From the NCBI GenBank assembly GCA_964036315.1, contig OZ038517.1:47786237-47850236 (forward strand): a stretch of 64,000 nucleotides of DNA, given 5' to 3'. Below the pieces are notes generated by a model. That model saw nothing but the letters and a program-made list of their open reading frames with translations, was not told the origin of the DNA and did no database searches. The translations under genes were made by a program, and so were the position numbers. Position 1 is the first letter of the stretch. Each line of letters starts with the position of its first letter. The stretch is from Acanthosepion esculentum. Lineage: Eukaryota; Mollusca; Cephalopoda; Sepiida; Sepiidae. Shown piece after piece: positions 46,485 through 59,850 of this stretch.

Positions 46485-47430
46485 TTTTTTTTTAATCATT
46501 TCACCCCGAGCAAGGCAATAAAGCCACTAAAATGCAAGGAGTTACTGGCGTGTGAGAAAATAAAATCCCTATTAAAGAGTGAGCACACTAAAAGAGAAAG
46601 AATTAAGAAGGCTGTAGAAAAGTAGACTGGAAAGCAAGAAGCTAGAAGAAATTTCCACAAACAAGAAGTGTGATAGAAAAAACTGTCAGCATAGAACTTA
46701 TGGTTACATCTAGCCATTTCAGCAGTAAAATGATGAAACCTAACTGCCAATCTAGTACTGCACTTAAATTCATAAAATCTAGGTACCATAGAGGAAATTT
46801 CATCAAAACAATTACCATGGAAGTATTTACAGAAAAGACACAGGGAAGCTACATTATGGTGTTGGGATAGTGACTGAAGTCAGGCTGCTAGGTCAGGACC
46901 AATAACATTGCAGATTCTTCTTTGGATTTTATCGAGAATCTCTAAATATATAGCAGAAGCACCAGACCAAATGTGGTAGCAATATTAATTATAAATATAT
47001 TAATATAAAGGTTCCTCTCAGATGATTAATATACAGTAGTTTAGTTTTGGAGGTGTTAAAATTAACAAGCCATTCCTTGTCCCAGTTAATAACAGAATGT
47101 ATATCATTTTTTATATCATCTGCCAATTTGACCTTAGAGTTACTATTAAGACAGTAATAAAAGGTCATGTGATCAGCATAGATACCGAGTTGAAAATTGA
47201 TGCCATCAAGAATGCTGTTGATGAAAATTAGGAACAATGTAGGATAGCCTGCCACCCCCGGCGGGGGGGGGACATCTACATTAATACAAAAAGATCTAGA
47301 AGAGTGGCCATTCAAGACAACTTTCATTTCGTGATTCGATTAAAGAGACATAACCTTTCAACTTGTGAAGAAGACCGATATTCCTTTGAGATATGCAAAG
47401 CAAAAGCCTGGGCTTCACCATTCTTATCTA
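46485..47430 (-). pseudogene. LINE-B reverse transcriptase, longest copy
   Basis: The minus strand from 47430 encodes NGEAQAFALHISK, then VVLNGHSSRSFCINVDVPP and PTLFLIFINSILDG. YADHMTFYYCLN follows at the YADD position, changed to YADH, then INWDKEWLVNFNTSKTKLL. After a gap come LDKIQRRICNVIGPDLA, FYEFKCSTRLA, FTAEMARCNHKFYADSFFYH and the GFIALLGVK terminus. This order (catalytic palm, thumb, C-terminal block) is a Jockey/CR1-like non-LTR reverse transcriptase. The AFDxVxH motif and the catalytic Asp pair are broken, and several frameshifts are present. Confidence 0.8.
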
Positions 47431-47439
47431 AAGCTTTTT

Positions 47440-47950
47440 TTTTTAAACTTTTCACCCCAAGCAAGGCAGGAGTGCCACTAGCATGCAAGGAGTTACAGAA
47501 AGTGGGTGCAAGTGTAAAGAGGCATGAAAGAGGAAAGGATGAAGAGAAGGACTGGGAATAGATCAAGGCATCTGGAGATGTCAATTGACATTGCATTTGA
47601 ATAGCTAGAGATTATAGCTGTCAAGGAAGCAAGTAAGAGGAAGGGAGTTTCACAGAGGGGAAGTGTGAGGCATAAAGCTATCGGAGTAGAAGAGATGGCT
47701 ACATTTAACCGTTTTGACATTGAAACAGTGGGACTGAGATGCCGACCTAGTGGCACGTTAAAATTCATGCTGTTTAGGAGCTAGCAAAAAATAGCTTGTC
47801 GGAGTAGTTACTGTGAAAGTATTTGTAAAAAAAAAACAGGAGGTGACAGCACGTCTGTGAGAGAGCGACTGTAAACGAGATGACAGATCGAGGCCAACCA
47901 CATTGTATATCTGTCGCCAAACTCTTTCAGTAATAACCATTAACACATCA
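47440..47950 (-). pseudogene. LINE-B 3' end, second adjacent copy
   Basis: Minus frames at 47758-47946, 47493-47768 and 47324-47596 together give RQIYNVVGLDLSSRLQSLSH, then a body with AISSTPIAL, then TFCNSLHASGTPALLGVKSL. The 3' A run abuts the neighbouring LINE-B, so it inserted beside or within it, in the same orientation. Confidence 0.75.
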
Positions 47951-48017
47951 GCAGTGGATCTAGAGAAGTGAAAGTCATATTACTTACCTGGAAGCAAACC
48001 TGGTGAATATCTGCTAC

Positions 48018-48079
48018 AAAAGAAAGGAAATTGTGGAGAGGCATGATCGCCAACATCTTGAAGCGACATGACAAATAGT
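48018..48079 (+). pseudogene. LINE-A extreme C-terminus
   Basis: The plus strand encodes KERKLWRGMIANILKRHDK and a stop. This is the typical end of this LINE type, where RDRxxWRxMV(I)A is conserved. Confidence 0.55.
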
Positions 48080-48555
48080 AGAAAAAGAAGTAAAAATTCA
48101 CCCTTGCTATAATCTTCATAATTTTTTGTATGAATTTGTGGCAAATTGCAGACTGTTAGCTGAGCAAACAGATCTGGTGAAGTTTCTTTCCTTCACCAGA
48201 TCGAATGCTAGTAAAATCTGTCAGTATTGATCAAAATCAATGTTTCATATTTGATGCCTGATCCTGGGTGCTATTTGAAAATATGCCAATGCTCTTGAGA
48301 ATGCGTTGTCGTAGAAGTGTGCGAAAGTCTCGACAGTTTCGCTGTTGATGGAACATGAGAATCCATGACAGTGTCTCACCTTCTGCCATTAACAAAGAGA
48401 AGTGTTGAATTTTAACGAATGATTCATTCTTTATTAATAATTAAATGGGGGACAGTTTCATTAGATTATGTTTAATTTCTTGACAATTTACAAAACTTTT
48501 CCTTCTGCGTATTCAAGTCAGTGTGTGCATGTGTGTATCTCTCTTTCTAAGTGCT

Positions 48556-48880
48556 GTGTCAACTTCGCATGTAGGTGATCATGGCTCTCCACAATTTCTT
48601 GTCCTTCGTAGCTCTTAATAAATTTAGATTTTTTTGTTGTTCTCCCATTGATTTACTCAAGCTCACGAAGTAAATTATGCATTGTTTTCCTCCTGTGAGT
48701 AACAGATTTTCCGTGCCCTCTTTCCTCATTATGTGTTCTGTCTCTTCCTGATATTAAATATAAATTTTCTTTTTTCTCTAAAACTTTGTCATTGTTCCCA
48801 TGTTTGGTCCATGTTATCCTCAGCATTCTTCTGTCTAACCAGATTTCTGATGCTTCAAGTTCTCTTGTTCATCTTCATCA
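48556..48880 (-). pseudogene. LINE-A C-terminal fragment
   Basis: The minus strand shows a degenerate MKMNKRELEASEIWLDRRML-like block, ITWTKHGNNDKVLEK and later KKLWRAMIT. It lies tail to tail with the fragment at 48018-48079, about 480 bases away. Confidence 0.6.
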
Positions 48881-49231
48881 GATGAAAGATATTCGCTACA
48901 CAAGCGACCAAATGCGTATGTATGTACGCAACGACACATGGATGCGCATATATGCCCAGTCCCACACTGCTCACATATGTTTATGCTTGTGTCAACTCTA
49001 GTGAGTGAGCGTGCGTGCGTGTGTGTGTGTGTCTGCGTACGTCAATGATTGAACGTGCGTGTATATATGTTTGCATAAGTATGAGTGGCGTTTCGAAGAC
49101 AGTTTTCCCTCCCACTACCATAAAAACACCGATATACACAACCATATATAAATCCAAAATTTAAAAATGAATCAGTTTGTCTGACGATCACAAATAGCGT
49201 GAAACCCAGGGTCACAAACTCACATCAGTCC

Positions 49232-49234
<3 letters not shown>

Positions 49235-49293
<59 letters not shown>

Positions 49294-49383
49294 CGTACTT
49301 TAAAAATATATTTTCAATATATATATAACGTACTTTAAAAATATATTTTCAATATATATATAACATACTTTAAAAATATATTT

Positions 49384-49430
<47 letters not shown>
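49235..49430. repeat. (TA)n with three 35-bp repeats
   Basis: (TA)n (49235-49292) passes into three 35-bp units starting TAACGTACTTTAAAAATATA (49291, 49326, 49361) and then more (TA)n (49388-49429). The unit core recurs inverted at about 49965-49985. Confidence 0.85.
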
Positions 49431-49431
<1 letters not shown>

Positions 49432-50098
49432 AGTGTCATTAAAAACGACAGACAAGGTACTACGGTTAAGTTTTTTATTTGATTTTTCTTGTGTACGAAC
49501 AAGAGCTTTGTTTGCTGGACAAGGGTGTGTAAGAACTGTCCAAATGTTTTATTTTTCCAAGCGCTTTCGGCTATACCTTTAGCCATTATCAAGGATGATT
49601 TGATTTTTCAGCTTAATTGAGTGTGTGCATTATGTATATGTCTTAGTGTGTAGTAGGGGTGTTTTAATTTCCAAATACGGTTAGCACGTTGTGGCCTTGT
49701 TCGTAGTTAATATTGTTAAGGGTAGGCTTTTTCTTTTTTATTATTAAAGCCTCCATTATTTTTAATCTTTTTTTACAGGTGGAAGCAATTAATATCTTTG
49801 TGTTTTCTACTAGTATATTTCTAATGGAGTCTGGTAAATTTTTGTGTGTGTTTAAATGGGTTCTAATGGAGCTGTGATCAGATAGGTGTAACGTAAGACG
49901 TCTGGATAAGTATGTAGTTGTGTAACCGATGTAATTATTTATGAGTCCGGTTTCATATATGAAATATATTTTTAAAGTATGTTATATTTATTGTGGAAAT
50001 ATGAACAATATCTGTGATAGAGCATATGTAAATTTAAGCAGTGTGGACACAGTTCAACACTGAATGGTGACAGTCTCATATGTGAATGTAATCTTTAA

Positions 50099-50101
<3 letters not shown>
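49431..50101. repeat. Foldback-related sequence with hairpin word
   Basis: CAAGCGCTTTCGGCTATACC and TTTAGCCATTATCAAGGATG (49558-49597) parallel 20870-20900. Together with the inverted 49291/49965 words, this suggests a half foldback element. No ORF. Confidence 0.5.
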
Positions 50102-50144
<43 letters not shown>

Positions 50145-50273
50145 GACATTTTTATGTTTATACATTCTTTTTTATAGATACAAATATTTAAGTAAATGCT
50201 CTGTTTGTATCTATAAAAAATAATGTATAAACATAAAAATGTCTTAAAATAATTGTCGGACTTTGTCCATGTC

Positions 50274-50322
<49 letters not shown>
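50102..50322. repeat. Foldback palindrome with 45-bp arms between (TA)n tracts
   Basis: Arms at about 50141-50185 and 50204-50247 pair (TTAAGACATTTTTATG with CATAAAAATGTCTTAA). (TA)n tracts fill 50102-50140 and 50275-50322. The right flank matches 1272-1318 inverted. Confidence 0.85.
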
Positions 50323-50326
<4 letters not shown>

Positions 50327-50329
<3 letters not shown>

Positions 50330-50590
50330 AATAAAAAGAAAGAACAGTAAGATATATAATCCAGTGTTCTTAGAGATATTTTTATTTTTACTCAATAGTG
50401 CTCAATGTAAATTTACAGAGCATTAATATTATAAATTAACTGATTTAAAATATGTTTTTTTTCGCTACACAGTAATAACCATGTTTCAAAAATGGAAGCT
50501 AAAAGCTTCGAATTTAATTTTGTTATTAAATTAAAGACATTAGTTCCATTTCCTCGTCAAGTGAATTTTGGAGTCTCCAAAATATATATT
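50327..50590 (+). repeat. Half copy of the 63.3-kb foldback family (F5)
   Basis: AATAAAAAGAAAGAACAGTA, then TTCGCTACACAGTAATAACC and AAATGGAAGCTAAAAGCTTC match 63327-63560 nearly base for base, in the same orientation. The second arm present at 63570-63694 is absent here. Confidence 0.75.
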
Positions 50591-50802
50591 GGCAAGCTGC
50601 TGCCATAATAGACGCGTATCCTTAGTATAAGTATAAGGCAGTGTTTCTCAACCATTTTAAGGAATGGCATACCTAGGACTGAAACAAAATATCGCACCAC
50701 ACTTAGCAAAATCTTTAAAGGGTATACATTTAAATGTTATGAAATAAAACCATTTTAAAAATACATGCACATCTTACTTTATTGCAATGTTTATATTTTC
50801 GA

Positions 50803-53800
50803 CTATTTGTGCAGCTTATTTAGCGTGAAATCTGGGCCTGGTGGGTTTTTTCTTTTTGCGATTTCTTCAGTGTTTGGTCAACTGTGCAATAAGCAGATGA
50901 TCATTCCTTCTTCCGTTGAACTTAGTCTTTCTCGTTTCTTATTTCTGATGTCATTTAGCATTGAGAAGCCTGGTTCACGTAAATAAGAATCAGAAAATCA
51001 TAACAGCTATTTGTGCAGCTTATTTAGCGTGAAATCTGGGCCTGGTGGGTTTTTTCTTTTTGCGATTTCTTCAGTGTTTGGTCAACTGTGCAATAAGCAG
51101 ATGATCATTCCTTCTTCCGTTGAACTTAGTCTTTCTCGTTTCTTATTTCTGATGTCATTTAGCATTGAGAAGCCTGGTTCACGTAAATAAGAATCAGAAA
51201 ATCGTAACAGCTATTTGTGCAGCTTATTTAGCGTGAAATCTGGGCCTGGTGGGTTTTTTCTTTTTGCGATTTCTTCAGTGTTTGGTCAACTGTGCAATAA
51301 GCAGATGATCATTTCTTCTTCCGTTGAACTTAGTCTTTCTCGTATCTTATTTCTGATGTCATTTAGCATTGAGAAGCCTGGTTCACGTAAATAAGAATCA
51401 GAAAATCATAACAGCTATTTGTGCAGCTTATTTAGCGTGAAATCTGGGCCTGGTGGGTTTTTTCTTTTTGCGATTTCTTCAGTGTTTGGTCAACTGTGCA
51501 ATAAGCAGATGATCATTTCTTCTTCCGTTGAACTTAGTCTTTCTCGTTTCTTATTTCTGATGTCATTTAGCATTGAGAAGCCTGGTTCACGTAAATAAGA
51601 ATCAGAAAATCATAACAGCTATTTGTGCAGCTTATTTAGCGTGAAATCTGGGCCTGGTGGGTTTTTTCTTTTTGCGATTTCTTCAGTGTTTGGTCAACTG
51701 TGCAATAAGCAGATGATCATTTCTTCTTCCGTTGAACTTAGTCTTTCTCGTTTCTTATTTCTGATGTCATTTAGCATTGAGAAGCCTGGTTCACGTAAAT
51801 AAGAATCAGAAAATCATAACAGCTATTTGTGCAGCTTATTTAGCGTGAAATCTGGGCCTGGTGGGTTTTTTCTTTTTGCGATTTCTTCAGTGTTTGGTCA
51901 ACTGTGCAATAAGCAGATGATCATTTCTTCTTCCGTTGAACTTAGTCTTTCTCGTTTCTTATTTCTGATGTCATTTAGCATTGAGAAGCCTGGTTCACGT
52001 AAATAAGAATCAGAAAATCGTAACAGCTATTTGTGCAGCTTATTTAGCGTGAAATCTGGGCCTGGTGGGTTTTTTCTTTTTGCGATTTCTTCGGTGTTTG
52101 GTCAACTGTGCAATAAGCAGATGATCATTCCTTCTTCCGTTGAACTTAGTCTTTCTCGTTTCTTATTTCTGATGTCATTTAGCATTGAGAAGCCTGGTTC
52201 ACGTAAATAAGAATCAGAAAATCATAACAGCTATTTGTGCAGCTTATTTAGCGTGAAATCTGGGCCTGGTGGGTTTTTTCTTTTTGCGATTTCTTCAGTG
52301 TTTGGTCAACTGTGCAATAAGCAGATGATCATTCCTTCTTCCGTTGAACTTAGTCTTTCTCGTTTCTTATTTCTGATGTCATTTAGCATTGAGAAGCCTG
52401 GTTCACGTAAATAAGAATCAGAAAATCGTAACAGCTATTTGTGCAGCTTATTTAGCGTGAAATCTGGGCCTGGTGGGTTTTTTCTTTTTGCGATTTCTTC
52501 AGTGTTTGGTCAACTGTGCAATAAGCAGATGATCATTCCTTCTTCCGTTGAACTTAGTCTTTCTCGTTTCTTATTTCTGATGTCATTTAGCATTGAGAAG
52601 CCTGGTTCACGTAAATAAGAATCAGAAAATCGTAACAGCTATTTGTGCAGCTTATTTAGCGTGAAATCTGGGCCTGGTGGGTTTTTTCTTTTTGCGATTT
52701 CTTCAGTGTTTGGTCAACTGTGCAATAAGCAGATGATCATTTCTTCTTCCGTTGAACTTAGTCTTTCTCGTTTCTTATTTCTGATGTCATTTAGCATTGA
52801 GAAGCCTGGTTCACGTAAATAAGAATCAGAAAATCGTAACAGCTATTTGTGCAGCTTATTTAGCGTGAAATCTGGGCCTGGTGGGTTTTTTCTTTTTGCG
52901 ATTTCTTCAGTGTTTGGTCAACTGTGCAATAAGCAGATGATCATTCCTTCTTCCGTTGAACTTAGTCTTTCTCGTTTCTTATTTCTGATGTCATTTAGCA
53001 TTGAGAAGCCTGGTTCACGTAAATAAGAATCAGAAAATCGTAACAGCTATTTGTGCAGCTTATTTAGCGTGAAATCTGGGCCTGGTGGGTTTTTTCTTTT
53101 TGCGATTTCTTCAGTGTTTGGTCAACTGTGCAATAAGCAGATGATCATTCCTTCTTCCGTTGAACTTAGTCTTTCTCGTTTCTTATTTCTGATGTCATTT
53201 AGCATTGAGAAGCCTGGTTCACGTAAATAAGAATCAGAAAATCGTAACAGCTATTTGTGCAGCTTATTTAGCGTGAAATCTGGGCCTGGTGGGTTTTTTC
53301 TTTTTGCGATTTCTTCAGTGTTTGGTCAACTGTGCAATAAGCAGATGATCATTTCTTCTTCCGTTGAACTTAGTCTTTCTCGTTTCTTATTTCTGATGTC
53401 ATTTAGCATTGAGAAGCCTGGTTCACGTAAATAAGAATCAGAAAATCATAACAGCTATTTGTGCAGCTTATTTAGCGTGAAATCTGGGCCTGGTGGGTTT
53501 TTTCTTTTTGCGATTTCTTCAGTGTTTGGTCAACTGTGCAATAAGCAGATGATCATTCCTTCTTCCGTTGAACTTAGTCTTTCTCGTTTCTTATTTCTGA
53601 TGTCATTTAGCATTGAGAAGCCTGGTTCACGTAAATAAGAATCAGAAAATCGTAACAGCTATTTGTGCAGCTTATTTAGCGTGAAATCTGGGCCTGGTGG
53701 GTTTTTTCTTTTTGCGATTTCTTCAGTGTTTGGTCAACTGTGCAATAAGCAGATGATCATTCCTTCTTCCGTTGAACTTAGTCTTTCTCGTTTCTTATTT

Positions 53801-56800
53801 CTGATGTCATTTAGCATTGAGAAGCCTGGTTCACGTAAATAAGAATCAGAAAATCGTAACAGCTATTTGTGCAGCTTATTTAGCGTGAAATCTGGGCCTG
53901 GTGGGTTTTTTCTTTTTGCGATTTCTTCAGTGTTTGGTCAACTGTGCAATAAGCAGATGATCATTCCTTCTTCCGTTGAACTTAGTCTTTCTCGTTTCTT
54001 ATTTCTGATGTCATTTAGCATTGAGAAGCCTGGTTCACGTAAATAAGAATCAGAAAATCGTAACAGCTATTTGTGCAGCTTATTTAGCGTGAAATCTGGG
54101 CCTGGTGGGTTTTTTCTTTTTGCGATTTCTTCAGTGTTTGGTCAACTGTGCAATAAGCAGATGATCATTCCTTCTTCCGTTGAACTTAGTCTTTCTCGTT
54201 TCTTATTTCTGATGTCATTTAGCATTGAGAAGCCTGGTTCACGTAAATAAGAATCAGAAAATCGTAACAGCTATTTGTGCAGCTTATTTAGCGTGAAATC
54301 TGGGCCTGGTGGGTTTTTTCTTTTTGCGATTTCTTCAGTGTTTGGTCAACTGTGCAATAAGCAGATGATCATTCCTTCTTCCGTTGAACTTAGTCTTTCT
54401 CGTTTCTTATTTCTGATGTCATTTAGCATTGAGAAGCCTGGTTCACGTAAATAAGAATCAGAAAATCGTAACAGCTATTTGTGCAGCTTATTTAGCGTGA
54501 AATCTGGGCCTGGTGGTTTTTTTCTTTTTGCGATTTCTTCAGTGTTTGGTCAACTGTGCAATAAGCAGATGATCATTCCTTCTTCCGTTGAACTTAGTCT
54601 TTCTCGTTTCTTATTTCTGATGTCATTTAGCATTGAGAAGCCTGGTTCACGTAAATAAGAATCAGAAAATCATAACAGCTATTTGTGCAGCTTATTTAGC
54701 GTGAAATCTGGGCCTGGTGGGTTTTTTCTTTTTGCGATTTCTTCAGTGTTTGGTCAACTGTGCAATAAGCAGATGATCATTCCTTCTTCCGTTGAACTTA
54801 GTCTTTCTCGTTTCTTATTTCTGATGTCATTTAGCATTGAGAAGCCTGGTTCACGTAAATAAGAATCAGAAAATCATAACAGCTATTTGTGCAGCTTATT
54901 TAGCGTGAAATCTGGGCCTGGTGGGTTTTTTCTTTTTGCGATTTCTTCAGTGTTTGGTCAACTGTGCAATAAGCAGATGATCATTCCTTCTTCCGTTGAA
55001 CTTAGTCTTTCTCGTTTCTTATTTCTGATGTCATTTAGCATTGAGAAGCCTGGTTCACGTAAATAAGAATCAGAAAATCATAACAGCTATTTGTGCAGCT
55101 TATTTAGCGTGAAATCTGGGCCTGGTGGGTTTTTTCTTTTTGCGATTTCTTCAGTGTTTGGTCAACTGTGCAATAAGCAGATGATCATTCCTTCTTCCGT
55201 TGAACTTAGTCTTTCTCGTTTCTTATTTCTGATGTCATTTAGCATTGAGAAGCCTGGTTCACGTAAATAAGAATCAGAAAATCATAACAGCTATTTGTGC
55301 AGCTTATTTAGCGTGAAATCTGGGCCTGGTGGGTTTTTTCTTTTTGCGATTTCTTCAGTGTTTGGTCAACTGTGCAATAAGCAGATGATCATTCCTTCTT
55401 CCGTTGAACTTAGTCTTTCTCGTTTCTTATTTCTGATGTCATTTAGCATTGAGAAGCCTGGTTCACGTAAATAAGAATCAGAAAATCATAACAGCTATTT
55501 GTGCAGCTTATTTAGCGTGAAATCTGGGCCTGGTGGGTTTTTTCTTTTTGCGATTTCTTCAGTGTTTGGTCAACTGTGCAATAAGCAGATGATCATTCCT
55601 TCTTCCGTTGAACTTAGTCTTTCTCGTTTCTTATTTCTGATGTCATTTAGCATTGAGAAGCCTGGTTCACGTAAATAAGAATCAGAAAATCATAACAGCT
55701 ATTTGTGCAGCTTATTTAGCGTGAAATCTGGGCCTGGTGGGTTTTTTCTTTTTGCGATTTCTTCAGTGTTTGGTCAACTGTGCAATAAGCAGATGATCAT
55801 TCCTTCTTCCGTTGAACTTAGTCTTTCTCGTTTCTTATTTCTGATGTCATTTAGCATTGAGAAGCCTGGTTCACGTAAATAAGAATCAGAAAATCATAAC
55901 AGCTATTTGTGCAGCTTATTTAGCGTGAAATCTGGGCCTGGTGGGTTTTTTCTTTTTGCGATTTCTTCAGTGTTTGGTCAACTGTGCAATAAGCAGATGA
56001 TCATTCCTTCTTCCGTTGAACTTAGTCTTTCTCGTTTCTTATTTCTGATGTCATTTAGCATTGAGAAGCCTGGTTCACGTAAATAAGAATCAGAAAATCA
56101 TAACAGCTATTTGTGCAGCTTATTTAGCGTGAAATCTGGGCCTGGTGGGTTTTTTCTTTTTGCGATTTCTTCAGTGTTTGGTCAACTGTGCAATAAGCAG
56201 ATGATCATTCCTTCTTCCGTTGAACTTAGTCTTTCTCGTTTCTTATTTCTGATGTCATTTAGCATTGAGAAGCCTGGTTCACGTAAATAAGAATCAGAAA
56301 ATCATAACAGCTATTTGTGCAGCTTATTTAGCGTAAAATCTGGGCCTGGTGGGTTTTTTCTTTTTGCGATTTCTTCAGTGTTTGGTCAACTGTGCAATAA
56401 GCAGATGATCATTTCTTCTTCCGTTGAACTTAGTCTTTCTCGTTTCTTATTTCTGATGTCATTTAGCATTGAGAAGCCTGGTTCACGTAAATAAGAATCA
56501 GAAAATCATAACAGCTATTTGTGCAGCTTATTTAGCGTGAAATCTGGGCCTGGTGGATTTTTTCTTTTTGCGATTTCTTCAGTGTTTGGTCAACTGTGCA
56601 ATAAGCAGATGATCATTTCTTCTTCCGTTGAACTTAGTCTTTCTCGTTTCTTATTTCTGATGTCATTTAGCATTGAGAAGCCTGGTTCACGTAAATAAGA
56701 ATCAGAAAATCATAACAGCTATTTGTGCAGCTTATTTAGCGTGAAATCTGGGCCTGGTGGATTTTTTCTTTTTGCGATTTCTTCAGTGTTTGGTCAACTG

Positions 56801-59574
56801 TGCAATAAGCAGATGATCATTCCTTCTTCCGTTGAACTTAGTCTTTCTCGTTTCTTATTTCTGATGTCATTTAGCATTGAGAAGCCTGGTTCACGTAAAT
56901 AAGAATCAGAAAATCGTAACAGCTATTTGTGCAGCTTATTTAGCGTGAAATCTGGGCCTGGTGGGTTTTTTCTTTTTGCGATTTCTTCAGTGTTTGGTCA
57001 ACTGTGCAATAAGCAGATGATCATTCCTTCTTCCGTTGAACTTAGTCTTTCTCGTTTCTTATTTCTGATGTCATTTAGCATTGAGAAGCCTGGTTCACGT
57101 AAATAAGAATCAGAAAATCATAACAGCTATTTGTGCAGCTTATTTAGCGTGAAATCTGGGCCTGGTGGGTTTTTTCTTTTTGCGATTTCTTCAGTGTTTG
57201 GTCAACTGTGCAATAAGCAGATGATCATTCCTTCTTCCGTTGAACTTAGTCTTTCTCGTTTCTTATTTCTGATGTCATTTAGCATTGAGAAGCCTGGTTC
57301 ACGTAAATAAGAATCAGAAAATCGTAACAGCTATTTGTGCAGCTTATTTAGCGTGAAATCTGGGCCTGGTGGGTTTTTTCTTTTTGCGATTTCTTCAGTG
57401 TTTGGTCAACTGTGCAATAAGCAGATGATCATTCCTTCTTCCGTTGAACTTAGTCTTTCTCGTTTCTTATTTCTGATGTCATTTAGCATTGAGAAGCCTG
57501 GTTCACGTAAATAAGAATCAGAAAATCATAACAGCTATTTGTGCAGCTTATTTAGCGTGAAATCTGGGCCTGGTGGGTTTTTTCTTTTTGCGATTTCTTC
57601 AGTGTTTGGTCAACTGTGCAATAAGCAGATGATCATTCCTTCTTCCGTTGAACTTAGTCTTTCTCGTTTCTTATTTCTGATGTCATTTAGCATTGAGAAG
57701 CCTGGTTCACGTAAATAAGAATCAGAAAATCGTAACAGCTATTTGTGCAGCTTATTTAGCGTGAAATCTGGGCCTGGTGGATTTTTTCTTTTTGCGATTT
57801 CTTCAGTGTTTGGTCAACTGTGCAATAAGCAGATGATCATTCCTTCTTCCGTTGAACTTAGTCTTTCTCGTTTCTTATTTCTGATGTCATTTAGCATTGA
57901 GAAGCCTGGTTCACGTAAATAAGAATCAGAAAATCGTAACAGCTATTTGTGCAGCTTATTTAGCGTGAAATCTGGGCCTGGTGGGTTTTTTCTTTTTGCG
58001 ATTTCTTCAGTGTTTGGTCAACTGTGCAATAAGCAGATGATCATTCCTTCTTCCGTTGAACTTAGTCTTTCTCGTTTCTTATTTCTGATGTCATTTAGCA
58101 TTGAGAAGCCTGGTTCACGTAAATAAGAATCAGAAAATCATAACAGCTATTTGTGCAGCTTATTTAGCGTGAAATCTGGGCCTGGTGGGTTTTTTCTTTT
58201 TGCGATTTCTTCAGTGTTTGGTCAACTGTGCAATAAGCAGATGATCATTCCTTCTTCCGTTGAACTTAGTCTTTCTCGTTTCTTATTTCTGATGTCATTT
58301 AGCATTGAGAAGCCTGGTTCACGTAAATAAGAATCAGAAAATCGTAACAGCTATTTGTGCAGCTTATTTAGCGTGAAATCTGGGCCTGGTGGGTTTTTTC
58401 TTTTTGCGATTTCTTCAGTGTTTGGTCAACTGTGCAATAAGCAGATGATCATTCCTTCTTCCGTTGAACTTAGTCTTTCTCGTTTCTTATTTCTGATGTC
58501 ATTTAGCATTGAGAAGCCTGGTTCACGTAAATAAGAATCAGAAAATCGTAACAGCTATTTGTGCAGCTTATTTAGCGTGAAATCTGGGCCTGGTGGGTTT
58601 TTTCTTTTTGCGATTTCTTCAGTGTTTGGTCAACTGTGCAATAAGCAGATGATCATTCCTTCTTCCGTTGAACTTAGTCTTTCTCGTTTCTTATTTCTGA
58701 TGTCATTTAGCATTGAGAAGCCTGGTTCACGTAAATAAGAATCAGAAAATCATAACAGCTATTTGTGCAGCTTATTTAGCGTGAAATCTGGGCCTGGTGG
58801 GTTTTTTCTTTTTGCGATTTCTTCAGTGTTTGGTCAACTGTGCAATAAGCAGATGATCATTCCTTCTTCCGTTGAACTTAGTCTTTCTCGTTTCTTATTT
58901 CTGATGTCATTTAGCATTGAGAAGCCTGGTTCACGTAAATAAGAATCAGAAAATCATAACAGCTATTTGTGCAGCTTATTTAGCGTGAAATCTGGGCCTG
59001 GTGGGTTTTTTCTTTTTGCGATTTCTTCAGTGTTTGGTCAACTGTGCAATAAGCAGATGATCATTCCTTCTTCCGTTGAACTTAGTCTTTCTCGTTTCTT
59101 ATTTCTGATGTCATTTAGCATTGAGAAGCCTGGTTCACGTAAATAAGAATCAGAAAATCGTAACAGCTATTTGTGCAGCTTATTTAGCGTGAAATCTGGG
59201 CCTGGTGGGTTTTTTCTTTTTGCGATTTCTTCGGTGTTTGGTCAACTGTGCAATAAGCAGATGATCATTCCTTCTTCCGTTGAACTTAGTCTTTCTCGTT
59301 TCTTATTTCTGATGTCATTTAGCATTGAGAAGCCTGGTTCACGTAAATAAGAATCAGAAAATCATAACAGCTATTTGTGCAGCTTATTTAGCGTGAAATC
59401 TGGGCCTGGTGGGTTTTTTCTTTTTGCGATTTCTTCAGTGTTTGGTCAACTGTGCAATAAGCAGATGATCATTCCTTCTTCCGTTGAACTTAGTCTTTCT
59501 CGTTTCTTATTTCTGATGTCATTTAGCATTGAGAAGCCTGGTTCACGTAAATAAGAATCAGAAAATCGTAACAG
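50803..59574 (-). repeat. Satellite array 4: 43 x 204-bp units from a hAT transposase 3' end
   Basis: Exactly 8,772 bases = 43 x 204, with no indels in any unit. On the minus strand each unit encodes LREPGFSMLNDIRNKKRERL and SSTEEGMIICLLHS, an in-frame TGA, then PNTEEIAKRKNPP and a terminal stop after NKLHK. The pattern ExGFSxLxDIxxKKRxRLxxxxxxMxxCL is the C-terminal (dimerisation) end of hAT transposases related to ZBED/SCAND3/FAM200-type proteins. Units differ only at a few sites: AATCAT/AATCGT, ATTCCTTC/ATTTCTTC, a rare CGGTG, GTGGA and others. Confidence 0.9.
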
Positions 59575-59696
59575 AACAGATAATTAACGCGGAATATTCC
59601 TTACGGATTGAAATCTAAAATGTCTCAAGAATAGTGAAAAGAATTATTTTTTTTAAAAAAAAAGTTTAATACTTATTCGTTAATTCAAATACTAAC

Positions 59697-59720
59697 GCTC
59701 TACTATTACTACTTACATAT
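59697..59720 (+). repeat. Left 24-bp direct repeat of a secondary insertion
   Basis: GCTCTACTATTACTACTTAC and four more bases recur at 61116-61139 with two changes. The pair brackets 59721-61115 and looks like the target duplication of the composite insert inside the hAT. Confidence 0.6.
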
Positions 59721-59737
59721 GCCATTTAATTCAGGTA

Positions 59738-59850
59738 ACAAATATGGCTCTACAGAAGGATGCTGAGAATACTATGTCTGAAACATGTGAGCAACAGGAA
59801 AGTTTTAAGGAAAATTGAAACAAAAAGGACACTTACTGTTAGAATCAGCA
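59738..59850 (+). pseudogene. LINE-A fragment
   Basis: The plus strand encodes LYRRMLRILCLKHVSNRKVL and ETKRTLTVRI, the region C-terminal to the satellite segment. Confidence 0.65.

Noticed and set aside
50803..59574. CRISPR-like array
   Set aside because: Units are contiguous 204-bp monomers with no unique spacers, in an animal genome, and they encode part of a hAT transposase.
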